Shown: positions 15,784 to 24,296, numbered from the stretch's first letter. The stretch is DNA of 64,000 nucleotides from CADEFX01 sp050260355 (GCA_050260355.1 JBLNBZ010000046.1:52317-116316), one strand, 5' to 3'. Made by a program: numbers and translations. Notes: generated by a model not told the origin, from the sequence alone.

Positions 15784-18348
15784 ATGGCCAAGCGGCGAGC
15801 CGACACGCTCAAGGTCTATCAGGCGAAGCGCGATTTCTCACGCACCTCGGAACCGCGCGGCGCGGCCGTGCGCCGCGCCAAGGGCAATAGCTTCATCATC
15901 CAGAAGCATGCGGCCAGGCGAACACACTTCGACTTCAGGCTCGAGCTCGATGGCGTGCTGAAGAGCTGGGCGGTGACGCGAGGGCCAAGCCTCGATCCGG
16001 CGGAGAAGAGGCTCGCGGTGCGCACCGAGGATCACCCGCTCGAATATGGCACGTTCGAAGGTACGATTCCGAAGGGCGAGTACGGCGGCGGTACGGTGAT
16101 GCTGTGGGATCGGGGGACATGGACGCCGCTCGGCGATCCGCACGAGGGACTTGCTGCCGGGCATCTCAAGTTCGACCTCGATGGCGAGCGCTTGCGCGGC
16201 GGCTTTGCTCTGGTGCGCCTAAAGCCGCGGGGAAAGGAGGCGCGCGAGAATTGGCTTCTGGTGAAGGAGCGCGACGAGACCGCCGATCGGCGGCCGGAGG
16301 CCGACCCGATAACGCGCTGGACCACGAGCGTGGCCACGGGCCGGAGCTTCGAGGAGATTGCCTCGGGGAACTCCGCCGTATGGTCGAGCAAGCAGGGCGG
16401 ACCGATATCGGCGGCGGGCGGGAGTTTGAACGGTGCCAAACCGCCGGCCAAGAGAGCCAAGGCGGCTCGGCCGCGGTTCATCCCGCCGCAGCTTGCCACT
16501 GCGGCGCACGACGCGCCGGATGGCAACGAATGGCTGCACGAGATCAAGTATGACGGCTACCGCGTCATTACTGCGGTCGGAAAGGGCGGAGCTGCCGTCT
16601 ACACGCGCTCGGGTCAGGATTGGACGGCTAAATTCGCGACCATTGCTGCGAGCCTGGAGTCGGCGCCCGTCGGCAGTGCCTTGTTCGATGGCGAGGTCGT
16701 CGTTTTCGACGAGGAGGGGAGAACCGATTTCGGGCGTCTGCAACGCACGCTCAAGACCGGTGGCCACGATCTCACGCTGATGCTGTTCGACCTGCTGTAC
16801 GTCGACGGACGCGATCTGCGCCCCTTGCCGCTGATCCAGCGGAAGGAGCGGCTGCGGGGCCTGCTGCAGCACATGCGGTCGAATATTCGCTTCAGCGATC
16901 ATGTCATCGGAAATGGCAAGAAGGTTTTGGCGAACGCTCGTGACATGCGCCTGGAAGGCATCGTGTCCAAGCGAGCAGACAAGCCCTACCAGTCCGGCAG
17001 AACGACGACGTGGATCAAGATCAAGTGCCTGGGACGCGACGAGTTCGTGATCGGCGGGCATCGCCGATCCGACGTGAAAGGGCGGCCGTTCTCGTCGCTT
17101 CTGCTCGGCGAGTACGAGGACGGTAAGCTGATCTATCGCGGGCGGGTGGGAACCGGCTTCGATGAGGCCACGCTCGACGAGATCGGCCGCAAGCTGCACC
17201 CGCTGGCACGCAAGCAAAGCCCTTTCCTGGAGGTGCCGAGCGAGATTCGCCGCGACGCCCGCTGGGTCGAGCCGAAACTGGTGGCCGAGATTGCATACGG
17301 TGACCGCACATCCGATGGTATCTTGCGCCATCCGAGCTTCGTCGGCTTGCGCGAGGACAAGAAGGCGAAAGACGTCCAGATGCTCCCCAAAAAGTCCGTT
17401 GGTGCTGCCGCGGTCGAGTCCAAAGCCAAACCCAAGCCGCAGGCCGGCAGCAACGCCGATGTGCTCGGCGTCAAGCTCTCGCACCCGGACAAGGTCCTGT
17501 TTCCCGCAACGGGCCAGACGAAGCAGGATCTCGCCGAGTATCTGGCGTCCGTTGCCGACCTGATGCTGCCCCACATCAAGGGGCGGCCGCTGAGCCTCGT
17601 GCGCTGTCCGGAGGGCGTCGCCAGCCAATGCTTCTTCCAGAAGCATCGGACAAGGGGCCTGCCGAAGGCCTTGAAGTCGATCACCGTGAAGGAGAGTGAC
17701 GGCGAGCGCGCCGAATACATCATGATCGACAGCGCCGAGGGGATCGTGGCCGCAGCGCAGGTCGGCGGGCTGGAGATTCACATCTGGGGCTCGCGCGGCG
17801 ACAACATTGAGCGACCGGACCGGCTGGTGTTCGACCTCGACCCCGATCCGAGCGTCGGCTTTGCCGACGTGCGCCGGGCAGCACGCGAGTTCCGCGAGCT
17901 CCTCGATGCCATGAAGCTGGCGAGCTTCCCGCTGGTCACCGGCGGCAAGGGTGTGCACGTCGTCGTGCCGCTGCAGCGGCGGCATCAATGGCCCGAGGTC
18001 AAGGGCTTCGCCAAGGGTCTTGCGCTGCGCGTGGCCGAGGTCGATCCGGCGCGCTTCATCGCCACCATGTCCAAGGCCAAGCGCAAGGGGCGCATTTTCA
18101 TCGACTGGATGCGCAACGAGCGCGGCGCGACGGCGATCGCCCCCTACTCGGCCCGGGCCAAGGCCGGGGGCTCCGTGGCCATGCCCGTGACCTGGGATGA
18201 GCTGGAGGGCATGGACCGGGCCGACGCGTTTACGTTGACGACGGCCAAGCAGCGCATCGCCAGCGGTCGCGATGCGTGGGCCGGTTACTTCGATGCGGCC
18301 AGCACTATAGCCAAGGCGTTCCTCAACGATATTTCGGTCGAGGTTTAG
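15784..18348 (+). CDS. ligD: ATP-dependent DNA ligase D (NHEJ)
   Basis: This three-domain 854-residue enzyme repairs double-strand breaks by non-homologous end joining. The 3'-phosphoesterase domain comes first (about 1-190), with KHAARRTHFDFRLELDG and PKGEYGGGTV. The ligase domain (about 230-530) has the adenylated Lys255 in EIKYDGYR and ends in its OB-fold part. The primase/polymerase domain (about 560-850) has LSHPDKVLFP and the metal-binding D684-L-D686-P. This PE-Lig-Pol order is one of the usual rhizobial arrangements. A ku gene, the usual partner, is not in the window. No clear promoter is seen; a GGAAC at 15694 lacks a matching CGTT. Confidence 0.97.
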   Translation: MAKRRADTLKVYQAKRDFSRTSEPRGAAVRRAKGNSFIIQKHAARRTHFDFRLELDGVLKSWAVTRGPSLDPAEKRLAVRTEDHPLEYGTFEGTIPKGEYGGGTVMLWDRGTWTPLGDPHEGLAAGHLKFDLDGERLRGGFALVRLKPRGKEARENWLLVKERDETADRRPEADPITRWTTSVATGRSFEEIASGNSAVWSSKQGGPISAAGGSLNGAKPPAKRAKAARPRFIPPQLATAAHDAPDGNEWLHEIKYDGYRVITAVGKGGAAVYTRSGQDWTAKFATIAASLESAPVGSALFDGEVVVFDEEGRTDFGRLQRTLKTGGHDLTLMLFDLLYVDGRDLRPLPLIQRKERLRGLLQHMRSNIRFSDHVIGNGKKVLANARDMRLEGIVSKRADKPYQSGRTTTWIKIKCLGRDEFVIGGHRRSDVKGRPFSSLLLGEYEDGKLIYRGRVGTGFDEATLDEIGRKLHPLARKQSPFLEVPSEIRRDARWVEPKLVAEIAYGDRTSDGILRHPSFVGLREDKKAKDVQMLPKKSVGAAAVESKAKPKPQAGSNADVLGVKLSHPDKVLFPATGQTKQDLAEYLASVADLMLPHIKGRPLSLVRCPEGVASQCFFQKHRTRGLPKALKSITVKESDGERAEYIMIDSAEGIVAAAQVGGLEIHIWGSRGDNIERPDRLVFDLDPDPSVGFADVRRAAREFRELLDAMKLASFPLVTGGKGVHVVVPLQRRHQWPEVKGFAKGLALRVAEVDPARFIATMSKAKRKGRIFIDWMRNERGATAIAPYSARAKAGGSVAMPVTWDELEGMDRADAFTLTTAKQRIASGRDAWAGYFDAASTIAKAFLNDISVEV

Positions 18349-18371
18349 GCGGCGGAAAGCCTGCTTTGCGG

Positions 18372-18397
18372 GGAACGACTGGCGCGGAGCCATCGTT
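18372..18397 (+). promoter_or_regulatory. Sigma-EcfG (general stress) promoter for the CYTH-like gene
   Basis: GGAAC (18372-18376), 17 bases, CGTT (18394-18397), exact consensus, ending 35 bases before the ATG at 18433 and starting 24 bases after the ligD stop. The short, ideal distance makes this one of the best of the five sites. Confidence 0.75.
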
Positions 18398-18432
18398 TCT
18401 GAAGAGGCTCCAACATCGCAGGAAAAGCCAGC

Positions 18433-19017
18433 ATGTCCCCCGACGGTGAGGCTCGGTACGAGTTTCGCGTGTTCGACGACGGCCTGGAGGTTTTGCGTCC
18501 GCTACTCAGCAAGCTGTCGTCGAACAGCAGCCTCGATCAGTCGACCGAAACGTATATCGTGACCAGGCTCAACATCGACGCCGGCGTCAAGATTCGTGAT
18601 GACTGCCTGGAGATGAAGGTGCTACGGGCCCGCGAGGGCATTCTCGAGCTCTGGCAGCCGTCGCTCGTGGTGCAGATTCCCGTCTCAGGCGACACGCTCG
18701 TGGACGTCATCGCTCCGGCGCTGGGTGTGACCGCCGACGTGCCCGGCGACGCCCAGTTGACCGAGGCGGCCCTCGTCGACATCGCGCAATCTGTTCCGGG
18801 GCTGGCATCCGTATCAGTCAGTAAGCAGCGGTCGCTGTTCGAGATCGAGGGCTGCAGGGCGGAGCTCGCGGATATCGACTTGCCTGGCACGCGCACGCAG
18901 TCGGTTGCGCTCGAGGGTGCCGACTTCGTCAATGTCATGCGGCTCGCGCGCAGGCTCGGGCTGGAGCAGCGCGCCAACGAAAGCTACCCGTGCTATCTGC
19001 AACGCCGCCTGTTCTGA
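18433..19017 (+). CDS. CYTH-like (triphosphate tunnel fold) protein, function unknown
   Basis: This 194-residue cytoplasmic protein opens with ARYEFRVFDDGL and has TETYIVTRLN, GVKIRDDCLEMKVL and a C-terminal part CRAELADIDLPG followed by VALEG and YPCYLQRRLF. The alternation of charged strands (YEFR, VKIR, EMKV, ELADI) and the final motif resemble CYTH/triphosphate-tunnel proteins. These hydrolyse triphosphates or polyphosphate, or make cAMP. The similarity is by eye and remote, so the fold is tentative. The gene has its own sigma-EcfG promoter, which makes a stress role likely. It converges with the thiolase gene, 19 bases away. Confidence 0.55.
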   Translation: MSPDGEARYEFRVFDDGLEVLRPLLSKLSSNSSLDQSTETYIVTRLNIDAGVKIRDDCLEMKVLRAREGILELWQPSLVVQIPVSGDTLVDVIAPALGVTADVPGDAQLTEAALVDIAQSVPGLASVSVSKQRSLFEIEGCRAELADIDLPGTRTQSVALEGADFVNVMRLARRLGLEQRANESYPCYLQRRLF

Positions 19018-19036
19018 CGAGCGAGACCGCTGAGCT

Positions 19037-20242
19037 TCACGCGCCGTATCTGCCGATGATCGAGATCGAGCAGACGTTCTGGTGCGGGAAACCGCCGAGG
19101 TTATGCGTCAATCCGAGCCGCGGCTCGTCGTTGCGCTGGCGCGGCCCGGCGCGGCCCAGCATCTGCAGGTAGATCTCGTAGATCATGCGCAGGCCTGACG
19201 CCCCGATCGGATGGCCGAAGCACTTGAGGCCGCCGTCGATCTGGCACGGCAGCTCTCCATCCGCGTCGTAGAAGCCGTCGAGCACGTCTTTCACGCCCTC
19301 GCCTTCCTTGGAGATATACAAGTCCTCCATGGTCACCAGCTCGGTGACCGAGAAGCAGTCGTGCACTTCGATCAGGCTGATCTCCGTGCGCGGGTCCTTG
19401 ACGCCGGCTTCCTGGTAGGCGCGCTTGGAGGCGGTGCGCGTCGTCACGAAATGACTGCCGTCCCAGGAGTTGTGCTGCGCCTCCTGTCCATTGGAGACCG
19501 AGAGCTGCAGCGCCTTGACGGAGATGAGGTCCTTCTTGCCGAGGCTCCTGGCGATCTCCGGCGTGGTGACGATGGCGCAGGCTGCGCCGTCCGAAACGCC
19601 GCAGCAGTCGTACAACCCGAGCGGCTCCGCCACCATCGGAGCTGCCAGCACGTTGTCGACGGTGATCTTGTTGCGCAGGTGCGCCTTGGGGTTCTTGGCG
19701 CCGTTGTCGTGGCTCTTGACCGAGATGTGCGCCATGGCGCGCTTGACGTCCTCGGCGGGCGTGCGGTGCTTGGCACGATAGGCCGCGGCGAGCTGGGCAA
19801 AGGCGCCAGGGGCCGAGAAGTTCGCCCACGACATGGAATTCAGAACGCCGCGGGAGCGTTGGGGTAGCCCGCCATAGCCCGTGTCCTTCAGCTTCTCACA
19901 GCCCATAGCCAGCGCGATGTCGGCGGCGCCCGAGGCAACCGCGTAGACCGCGCCACGAAAAGCCTCGGTGCCGCTGGCGCAGTAGTTCTCGACCCGCGTG
20001 ACCGGGATATAGGGCAACCGCAAGGCGATGGCGAGCGGCACGCCGGACTTGCCGACATGCTGCTCCTCGATGGCGGTGGCGAGCCAGGCCGCATTGATCT
20101 GCTTGGTCTCGATGCCGGCGTCACCGAGCGCCTCCTCGAAGGCCTCGACCATCAGGTCGTCTGCCTCCTTGTCCCACCGCTCGCCGAACTTCGAGCAGCC
20201 CATGCCCAGAATGGCCACCTTGTCCTTGATGCCGGATGCCAT
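19037..20242 (-). CDS. Thiolase-family protein (SCP-x/acetyl-CoA acetyltransferase type)
   Basis: This 401-residue thiolase of the lipid-transfer/SCP-x branch has its nucleophile at Cys88 in VENYCASGTEAF and CFGHPIGASGLRM with the conserved His near the end. VHDCFSVTEL is typical of this branch. It could cleave or form beta-ketoacyl-CoA bonds. The ATG at 20242 is chosen because the sequence before it is the tail of the upstream gene read in another frame. The HMG-CoA-synthase-like/DUF35 gene ends 11 bases upstream, and such thiolase plus DUF35 pairs commonly form complexes. The conserved Cys argues against the Cys-less Ltp2-type aldolases. Substrate unknown. Confidence 0.9.
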   Translation of the reverse strand: MASGIKDKVAILGMGCSKFGERWDKEADDLMVEAFEEALGDAGIETKQINAAWLATAIEEQHVGKSGVPLAIALRLPYIPVTRVENYCASGTEAFRGAVYAVASGAADIALAMGCEKLKDTGYGGLPQRSRGVLNSMSWANFSAPGAFAQLAAAYRAKHRTPAEDVKRAMAHISVKSHDNGAKNPKAHLRNKITVDNVLAAPMVAEPLGLYDCCGVSDGAACAIVTTPEIARSLGKKDLISVKALQLSVSNGQEAQHNSWDGSHFVTTRTASKRAYQEAGVKDPRTEISLIEVHDCFSVTELVTMEDLYISKEGEGVKDVLDGFYDADGELPCQIDGGLKCFGHPIGASGLRMIYEIYLQMLGRAGPRQRNDEPRLGLTHNLGGFPHQNVCSISIIGRYGA

Positions 20243-20253
20243 GGTCTCTTCTC

Positions 20254-21690
20254 CTAGCCGTTTGCCGGAGCCGCCTTCCAGAAATAACGAGTGAAGCCGC
20301 GCTGAGGATCGTAGTCCTTGATGCGGAACATCATGCGCATGGGCTGGCCGACCCCCAGCGTCTCGGCGTCCACGTCCGTGAAGTCGAGCATCATGCGGCC
20401 GCCACCCTCGAACTGGATCATGCCGTAGCAGGCCGGCGGACTCGGCGAGTAGGTCAGGCGGTCGGCGGTGTAGGAATTGATGCGCCCTGCCGCATCGGCG
20501 AACGGATGCGGCTCCTGCGTGTGCATGGCATTGCAGTTCGGATTGACGCAAATGTTCGACTTCGGAATCTGTAGGGTGCCACACTTGGTGCAGCGGCCGC
20601 CCATGAAGCTTGTCAGCAGCGCCCGATTGCGCCAGACCGAGGACAGCGCAGTCTGCCTGTCGACGTCGGCGCGCATGCCGCGCTCGATCTCCACGAGATC
20701 ATTGAAGGCAAGGAAGCGGGAATAGCTGGTCTCCTCCTTGCGCCGCTTCAGATGACCCGAAACGCCCATGCGCGATGCGAGCGAGCCGATCCGATCGGTG
20801 ACCTGCAAGATCAGCACGTCGGCACCCTGGCCGAACCCGACCACCATGATCTTGTCGCCCGGCTTGGCCTGCTCCAGCGCATGCACGAGCATGACCAGAG
20901 GATGCGCCGCTCCCGCCTCGCCGCACTGGGCATGCAGATTATCGCGCACCGCGGAGTCGGGGATTTCGGCCGCCTTGGCGACGGCGCCGGCGACGCGCGG
21001 CAGCGTGCAGGGCATGCAGAAGTGCGTGATCTCAGTGCCGCCGAGGCCAGCCGCGGCAAGCGCGTCGCGGATCACGGGCGGCACGAGCTTCATGTAGCCC
21101 TCGTCCCGGACCCAGCGCTCCTCCCATTGATAGTCGAAGGGCTGATCATCGGAGCGGTAGTGATCGATGAAGTCCGCGGTGCGGCTGGCGCTGCCGAGCA
21201 GGTCGGCGGCCGTTGGCCCGTTGCCGACCAGCAGAGCCGCGGCGCCGTCGCCCGTCGTCGACTCGAGCGGGCCCGCCGCCTTCGTGCGCCGCTTCTCGGA
21301 GGCGACCACAAGCGTGGGCGCGCCACCGGCAAGCGCATGCATCAGGGCGGACGTGCCGGCGCGCTGCGTCGCGGCCACATCGAGCGCCGCAACGCCGTTG
21401 GCGATGTTGAGGGCCTCCGCGACGATGCCCGCATTGAGGCGGTCGCGGAACGGAAAGCTGGTCGAGGCGAGCTGCAGGGACTTGACCGTGCTGCGATCGA
21501 CGCCCGCGAGGCAGTCGCGCGCCGCCTCCACGGCCATCGTCACGGCGTCCTCGTCCCAATTGCAGATTGCGCGCTCGCCTTTGGCCTGCGCCTTCAGTGC
21601 CGGATTGAACCAGCTATTGGCGGCCGCGATCGCCTGCCGCTGCAACCGCAAGCGCGGAATGTAGGCGCCGAAGGAAAGGATGCCGACCAT
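20254..21690 (-). CDS. HMG-CoA-synthase-like protein fused to DUF35 zinc-ribbon/OB-fold domain
   Basis: Residues 1 to about 340 have the condensing-enzyme fold of HMG-CoA synthase-like proteins (ILSFGAYIPRLRL, ASTSFPFRDRLNAG, GDGAAALLVG). Residues about 365-478 are a DUF35 acyl-CoA-binding unit with a zinc ribbon (RCTKCGTLQIP, ICVNPNC) and an OB fold (GMIQFEGGGRMMLDF). The position of the catalytic Cys of condensing enzymes is Gln109 in AATQRAGTSAL, so normal HMG-CoA synthesis is unlikely. The ATG at 21690 is used; a GTG at 21696 adds two residues. It is followed by the thiolase gene and probably forms a complex with it. Confidence 0.85.
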   Translation of the reverse strand: MVGILSFGAYIPRLRLQRQAIAAANSWFNPALKAQAKGERAICNWDEDAVTMAVEAARDCLAGVDRSTVKSLQLASTSFPFRDRLNAGIVAEALNIANGVAALDVAATQRAGTSALMHALAGGAPTLVVASEKRRTKAAGPLESTTGDGAAALLVGNGPTAADLLGSASRTADFIDHYRSDDQPFDYQWEERWVRDEGYMKLVPPVIRDALAAAGLGGTEITHFCMPCTLPRVAGAVAKAAEIPDSAVRDNLHAQCGEAGAAHPLVMLVHALEQAKPGDKIMVVGFGQGADVLILQVTDRIGSLASRMGVSGHLKRRKEETSYSRFLAFNDLVEIERGMRADVDRQTALSSVWRNRALLTSFMGGRCTKCGTLQIPKSNICVNPNCNAMHTQEPHPFADAAGRINSYTADRLTYSPSPPACYGMIQFEGGGRMMLDFTDVDAETLGVGQPMRMMFRIKDYDPQRGFTRYFWKAAPANG

Positions 21691-21764
21691 GACCACTCGC
21701 GATACCGCTCAGGATCTGCGGAAGTTGGCACGCGGCGCCCGACAGCGTCAACGAGTGGAAGCCC

Positions 21765-22241
21765 TCAAGCGCCGGGCTGGTGCCGGCCGTAGGTGCGCGG
21801 CGGCGTCCCCGGCTTGAGCGAGAAATGGGTGTGCACGCCGAGCCAGCGCTCGCCGTCGCGGCGGAAGGTCACCGTTGCCCGCCCGGGCCTTTCGAATGGC
21901 GTGCCGTCCTCGTGGAATCCCGTGGACGTCCAAGGGACTGCCGCCCAGGCGTAGTCGCCGGCAATGCCACCGTGCAACTTCTCCATCAGGAAACGGAAGT
22001 CAGCGATGTTGGGCCACACCGCGTTCCACTGCTGGGCCGCGAGCCGATCGAGCCCGGAAACCACCTCGGCATGCGTGCCGAAGGACGCCACGTCGGCATC
22101 GAACAGGGCGCGCGCCGAATTGAAGTCGACGGCCGAGACGTAGCCTCCCCAGACGCGAAACCATTCGCGCAAGGGCTCGAGGGGATCTTGCAAAGCGGAA
22201 ACCACGAGCTTGCTCTCCAACCACGGTGCGGCGAGCCTCAA
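21765..22241 (-). CDS. SnoaL/NTF2-like domain protein
   Basis: The protein is about 158 residues with a probable cone-shaped NTF2/SnoaL fold. LREWFRVWGGYVSAVDFNSARALFDADVASFGTHAEVVSG is broken here by the usual helix turns, followed by FLMEKLHGG, AWAAVPWTSTG and a C-terminal strand ending WLGVHTHFSLKPGT. Such proteins include ketosteroid-isomerase-like and calcium/calmodulin-kinase-association-like domains, so the function is open. No ATG fits. A TTG at 22241 overlaps the stop of the DUF1772 gene and would give coupled translation; a GTG at 22205 is the alternative. Confidence 0.6.
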   Translation of the reverse strand: MRLAAPWLESKLVVSALQDPLEPLREWFRVWGGYVSAVDFNSARALFDADVASFGTHAEVVSGLDRLAAQQWNAVWPNIADFRFLMEKLHGGIAGDYAWAAVPWTSTGFHEDGTPFERPGRATVTFRRDGERWLGVHTHFSLKPGTPPRTYGRHQPGA

Positions 22242-22669
22242 GGCGCGCCCATCGCCCAAATAAAGACAAGAGTAGCGGCCGCGCCGAGTGCGGAACGCAC
22301 CCAGTGCAGGCCGCCCCACCTCACGATGCTCGCGCGCGTCTCGGGGCCTGCCGCGTCGGCTGCAGTGGCCATCAGCCGATTGTTCAGCGGCAGGATGACC
22401 AGCAGCGTGTATGGCCAGTTGGCGACGAGCAGCGCGCTGCCGAGAAGCCAGAGCCAGTCTTCGGCGCCGAGCCAGGCAAGGACGCCGAGCAGAGTGCCGA
22501 CGAGCGCCAGCGTCCCCTGCATGACTGCCCCACGCTTGTAGCTGCTCTTCCATTGCGCCAGCAGTGCCGCATCCTGGATTGCAAGCCGCGCCGGCTGCTC
22601 CACGAGGCTGATGTAGACAGCAGCCCCGGTGAACAGCGCAGCAGCCGCAAGTGCAAGCGCTCCGGCCAT
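22238..22669 (-). CDS. DUF1772 membrane protein
   Basis: This 143-residue protein has four predicted helices. The first is ALALAAAALFTGAAVYISLV, then GTLALVGTLLGVLAWLG, WLWLLGSALLVANWPYTLLVI and a last one near ALGAAATLVFIW. VEQPARL after helix 1 and LPLNNRLM are recurrent motifs of DUF1772, a family that includes anthrone oxygenase-like proteins; most members have no known activity. It is upstream of and overlaps the SnoaL-like gene, and SnoaL plus DUF1772 pairs can modify small aromatic or polyketide compounds, though no such pathway is visible here. Confidence 0.75.
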   Translation of the reverse strand: MAGALALAAAALFTGAAVYISLVEQPARLAIQDAALLAQWKSSYKRGAVMQGTLALVGTLLGVLAWLGAEDWLWLLGSALLVANWPYTLLVILPLNNRLMATAADAAGPETRASIVRWGGLHWVRSALGAAATLVFIWAMGAP

Positions 22670-22695
22670 CCCGGCTTTCCCCTATGACGCGGTCA

Positions 22696-23076
22696 TCAAT
22701 AGCTCAAGACCCTGACGTCGTCGTGCTCCATGATCTGCTCAATGAGCTGGGTTGCTCCGATGATGCCGGAACATTCGGGGATCAATTCGTCGGGCGTCAT
22801 GTCAAATGACTCGACATTCGGCGAGCAGCAATAGAATTTGACGCCGGCTAGGTTGGCATCCTTGATGAAGTCGTAAACCGTTCTCGAGTTGCCCAACTCG
22901 GCAGCCAGCATCTCAGGCACTCCCTTCTGCATCAGTCTGCCCGCCCCCGCCGTGAAGACGACCGCAACCTCGTACTCCAGCGCCGCAGCGGCTGAAGCTT
23001 GAAAGATCGGAGCGCGAAGCTCTTCCGCATTGTTTGGATCGCTGTTTGCCATGATCACGATAAGCTTCTTGGTCAA
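22696..23076 (-). CDS. DsrE/DsrF-like family protein
   Basis: The 126-residue protein has the flavodoxin-like alpha/beta fold of DsrE-type proteins. MTKKLIVIMANSDPN opens it, EVAVVFTAGAGRLMQKG follows in the middle, then GVKFYCCSPNVESF and IGATQLIEQIME. A Cys pair (CC) lies where sulfur carriers of this family hold their reactive Cys, though many members are uncharacterised. The start is a TTG at 23076 preceded by GAGAGGAA. It stands alone, 183 bases from the divergent EamA exporter gene and 26 bases from DUF1772 upstream of its stop. Confidence 0.8.
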   Translation of the reverse strand: MTKKLIVIMANSDPNNAEELRAPIFQASAAAALEYEVAVVFTAGAGRLMQKGVPEMLAAELGNSRTVYDFIKDANLAGVKFYCCSPNVESFDMTPDELIPECSGIIGATQLIEQIMEHDDVRVLSY

Positions 23077-23259
23077 TGCTTCATTCCTCTCCCTGCACTC
23101 CGGTTGGCCGCGTCGTCCGCACGTCTCGGCGTCTCGATCCCCTTGCGGGCAACGCAGCCGGGACCATCACGCACGGGTTGGCGGAGCGACGCAAACGATC
23201 CTGGGTCTGAATGTTAGTGCCGGGTAAGCGCTGACACATTTGGAAGGATTTTCAGAAGC

Positions 23260-24165
23260 ATGAGGGCGGATTCTGCGTCGATGCAGGATGGGGCTAAGAG
23301 GCGCCGGGCCGCAAACGTGATGGCGGCAGCGCTGTGGATGTGCGGGGCGCTTGCCTCGTTTCTCCTCATCGCCGTTGCCGGTCGCGAGGCCTTCAGAACG
23401 GTCTCGACAGGGACCATCATGCTGTACCGCAGCTGGTTTGCGCTACTGGTCCTTCTGCTCGTGGTCGTGCTGTCGGGCCGCGGCTTCGCGCAGTTCCGCA
23501 CGCAGCAACTCGGCATGCACGGCCTGCGCAGCGTCATTCACTTCGGCGCCCAGTTCGGCTGGTTCTACGCTCTCTCGCTGATTCCCTTGGCGCAGCTGTT
23601 TGCGATCGAGTTCACGGCGCCCCTGTGGACTGCGCTGCTGGCTGCCTTGACCTTGCGCGAGCGTCTCACCGCCTGGCGGATCGGTTCGGGAGTGCTCGGC
23701 TTTGCCGGCGTGCTGGTGATTGCGCAGCCCGGACACGGCGAGGTGAGCGTGGGCGCCGTCTTCGCCCTGCTTGCAGCCATGGGCTTTGCCGTCCACTACG
23801 TGCTCACGCGGCGGCTGATGCGCGGTGACTCGGCGTTCACGGTCATCTTCTATATGGCGCTGTTTCAGACCGCCCTTGCCAGTGCCCTGCTGGTGGTCGA
23901 GGCGCAGATCCCGGATCCGGTCGCCCTGGCCTGGATCCTCGCTATCGCCGTCTGCGGGCTGACAGCGCACTTTTCTCTGGCGCGCGCATTCTCGCTGGCC
24001 GATGCGGCCATCGTGGCGCCCATGGATTTCCTGCGCCTGCCGCTGATCGCGCTGGTCGGCGCCACGCTCTACGCGGAGCCTCTCAACCCGTGGGTGCTCA
24101 TCGGCGGCGGCTTGGTCGTTCTGGCCAACCTCATCAACATCTGGAGCGAGCAGCGCGCAGCATAG
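23260..24165 (+). CDS. EamA/DMT-family transporter
   Basis: This 301-residue integral membrane protein has about ten helices and two EamA repeats, with first-half GTIMLYRSWFALLVLLL and PLAQLFAIEFTAPLWTALL and second-half DAAIVAPMDFLRLPLIALVG. The motif of acidic and Pro residues at the end of each half (EFTAPLW, APMDFLRLP) is characteristic of RarD/YdcZ-type drug/metabolite exporters in alphaproteobacteria. The transported compound is unknown. The inner-membrane location is clear from the helices. The ATG at 23260 follows GGAAGG at long spacing. Confidence 0.92.
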   Translation: MRADSASMQDGAKRRRAANVMAAALWMCGALASFLLIAVAGREAFRTVSTGTIMLYRSWFALLVLLLVVVLSGRGFAQFRTQQLGMHGLRSVIHFGAQFGWFYALSLIPLAQLFAIEFTAPLWTALLAALTLRERLTAWRIGSGVLGFAGVLVIAQPGHGEVSVGAVFALLAAMGFAVHYVLTRRLMRGDSAFTVIFYMALFQTALASALLVVEAQIPDPVALAWILAIAVCGLTAHFSLARAFSLADAAIVAPMDFLRLPLIALVGATLYAEPLNPWVLIGGGLVVLANLINIWSEQRAA

Positions 24166-24202
24166 TCCTGGGGGGCATTGGTGTGTCCTCGCTGCCTCAG
24201 TC

Positions 24203-24223
24203 AGTTGCAAATCGTTCGCAACT
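24203..24223. repeat. Short inverted repeat between exporter and outer-membrane-like gene
   Basis: AGTTGC (24203-24208) and GCAACT (24218-24223) form a 6-base inverted repeat with a 9-base spacer, 74 bases before the GTG at 24297. It could be a regulator-binding site or part of a terminator for the exporter gene; no T-run follows, so I favour neither. Confidence 0.25.
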
Positions 24224-24296
24224 AGCGTCGGATGGCCTCCCACCGCCACGGCGTCGATGGCACGTTCTGCCGACGGGCCTTCGAGGGGATGAGTGA

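Noticed and set aside
16219..18393. A 724-codon open frame antisense to ligD
   Set aside because: It mirrors LigD codon structure in GC-rich DNA, has no recognisable motif, and the plus-strand product is a certain LigD.
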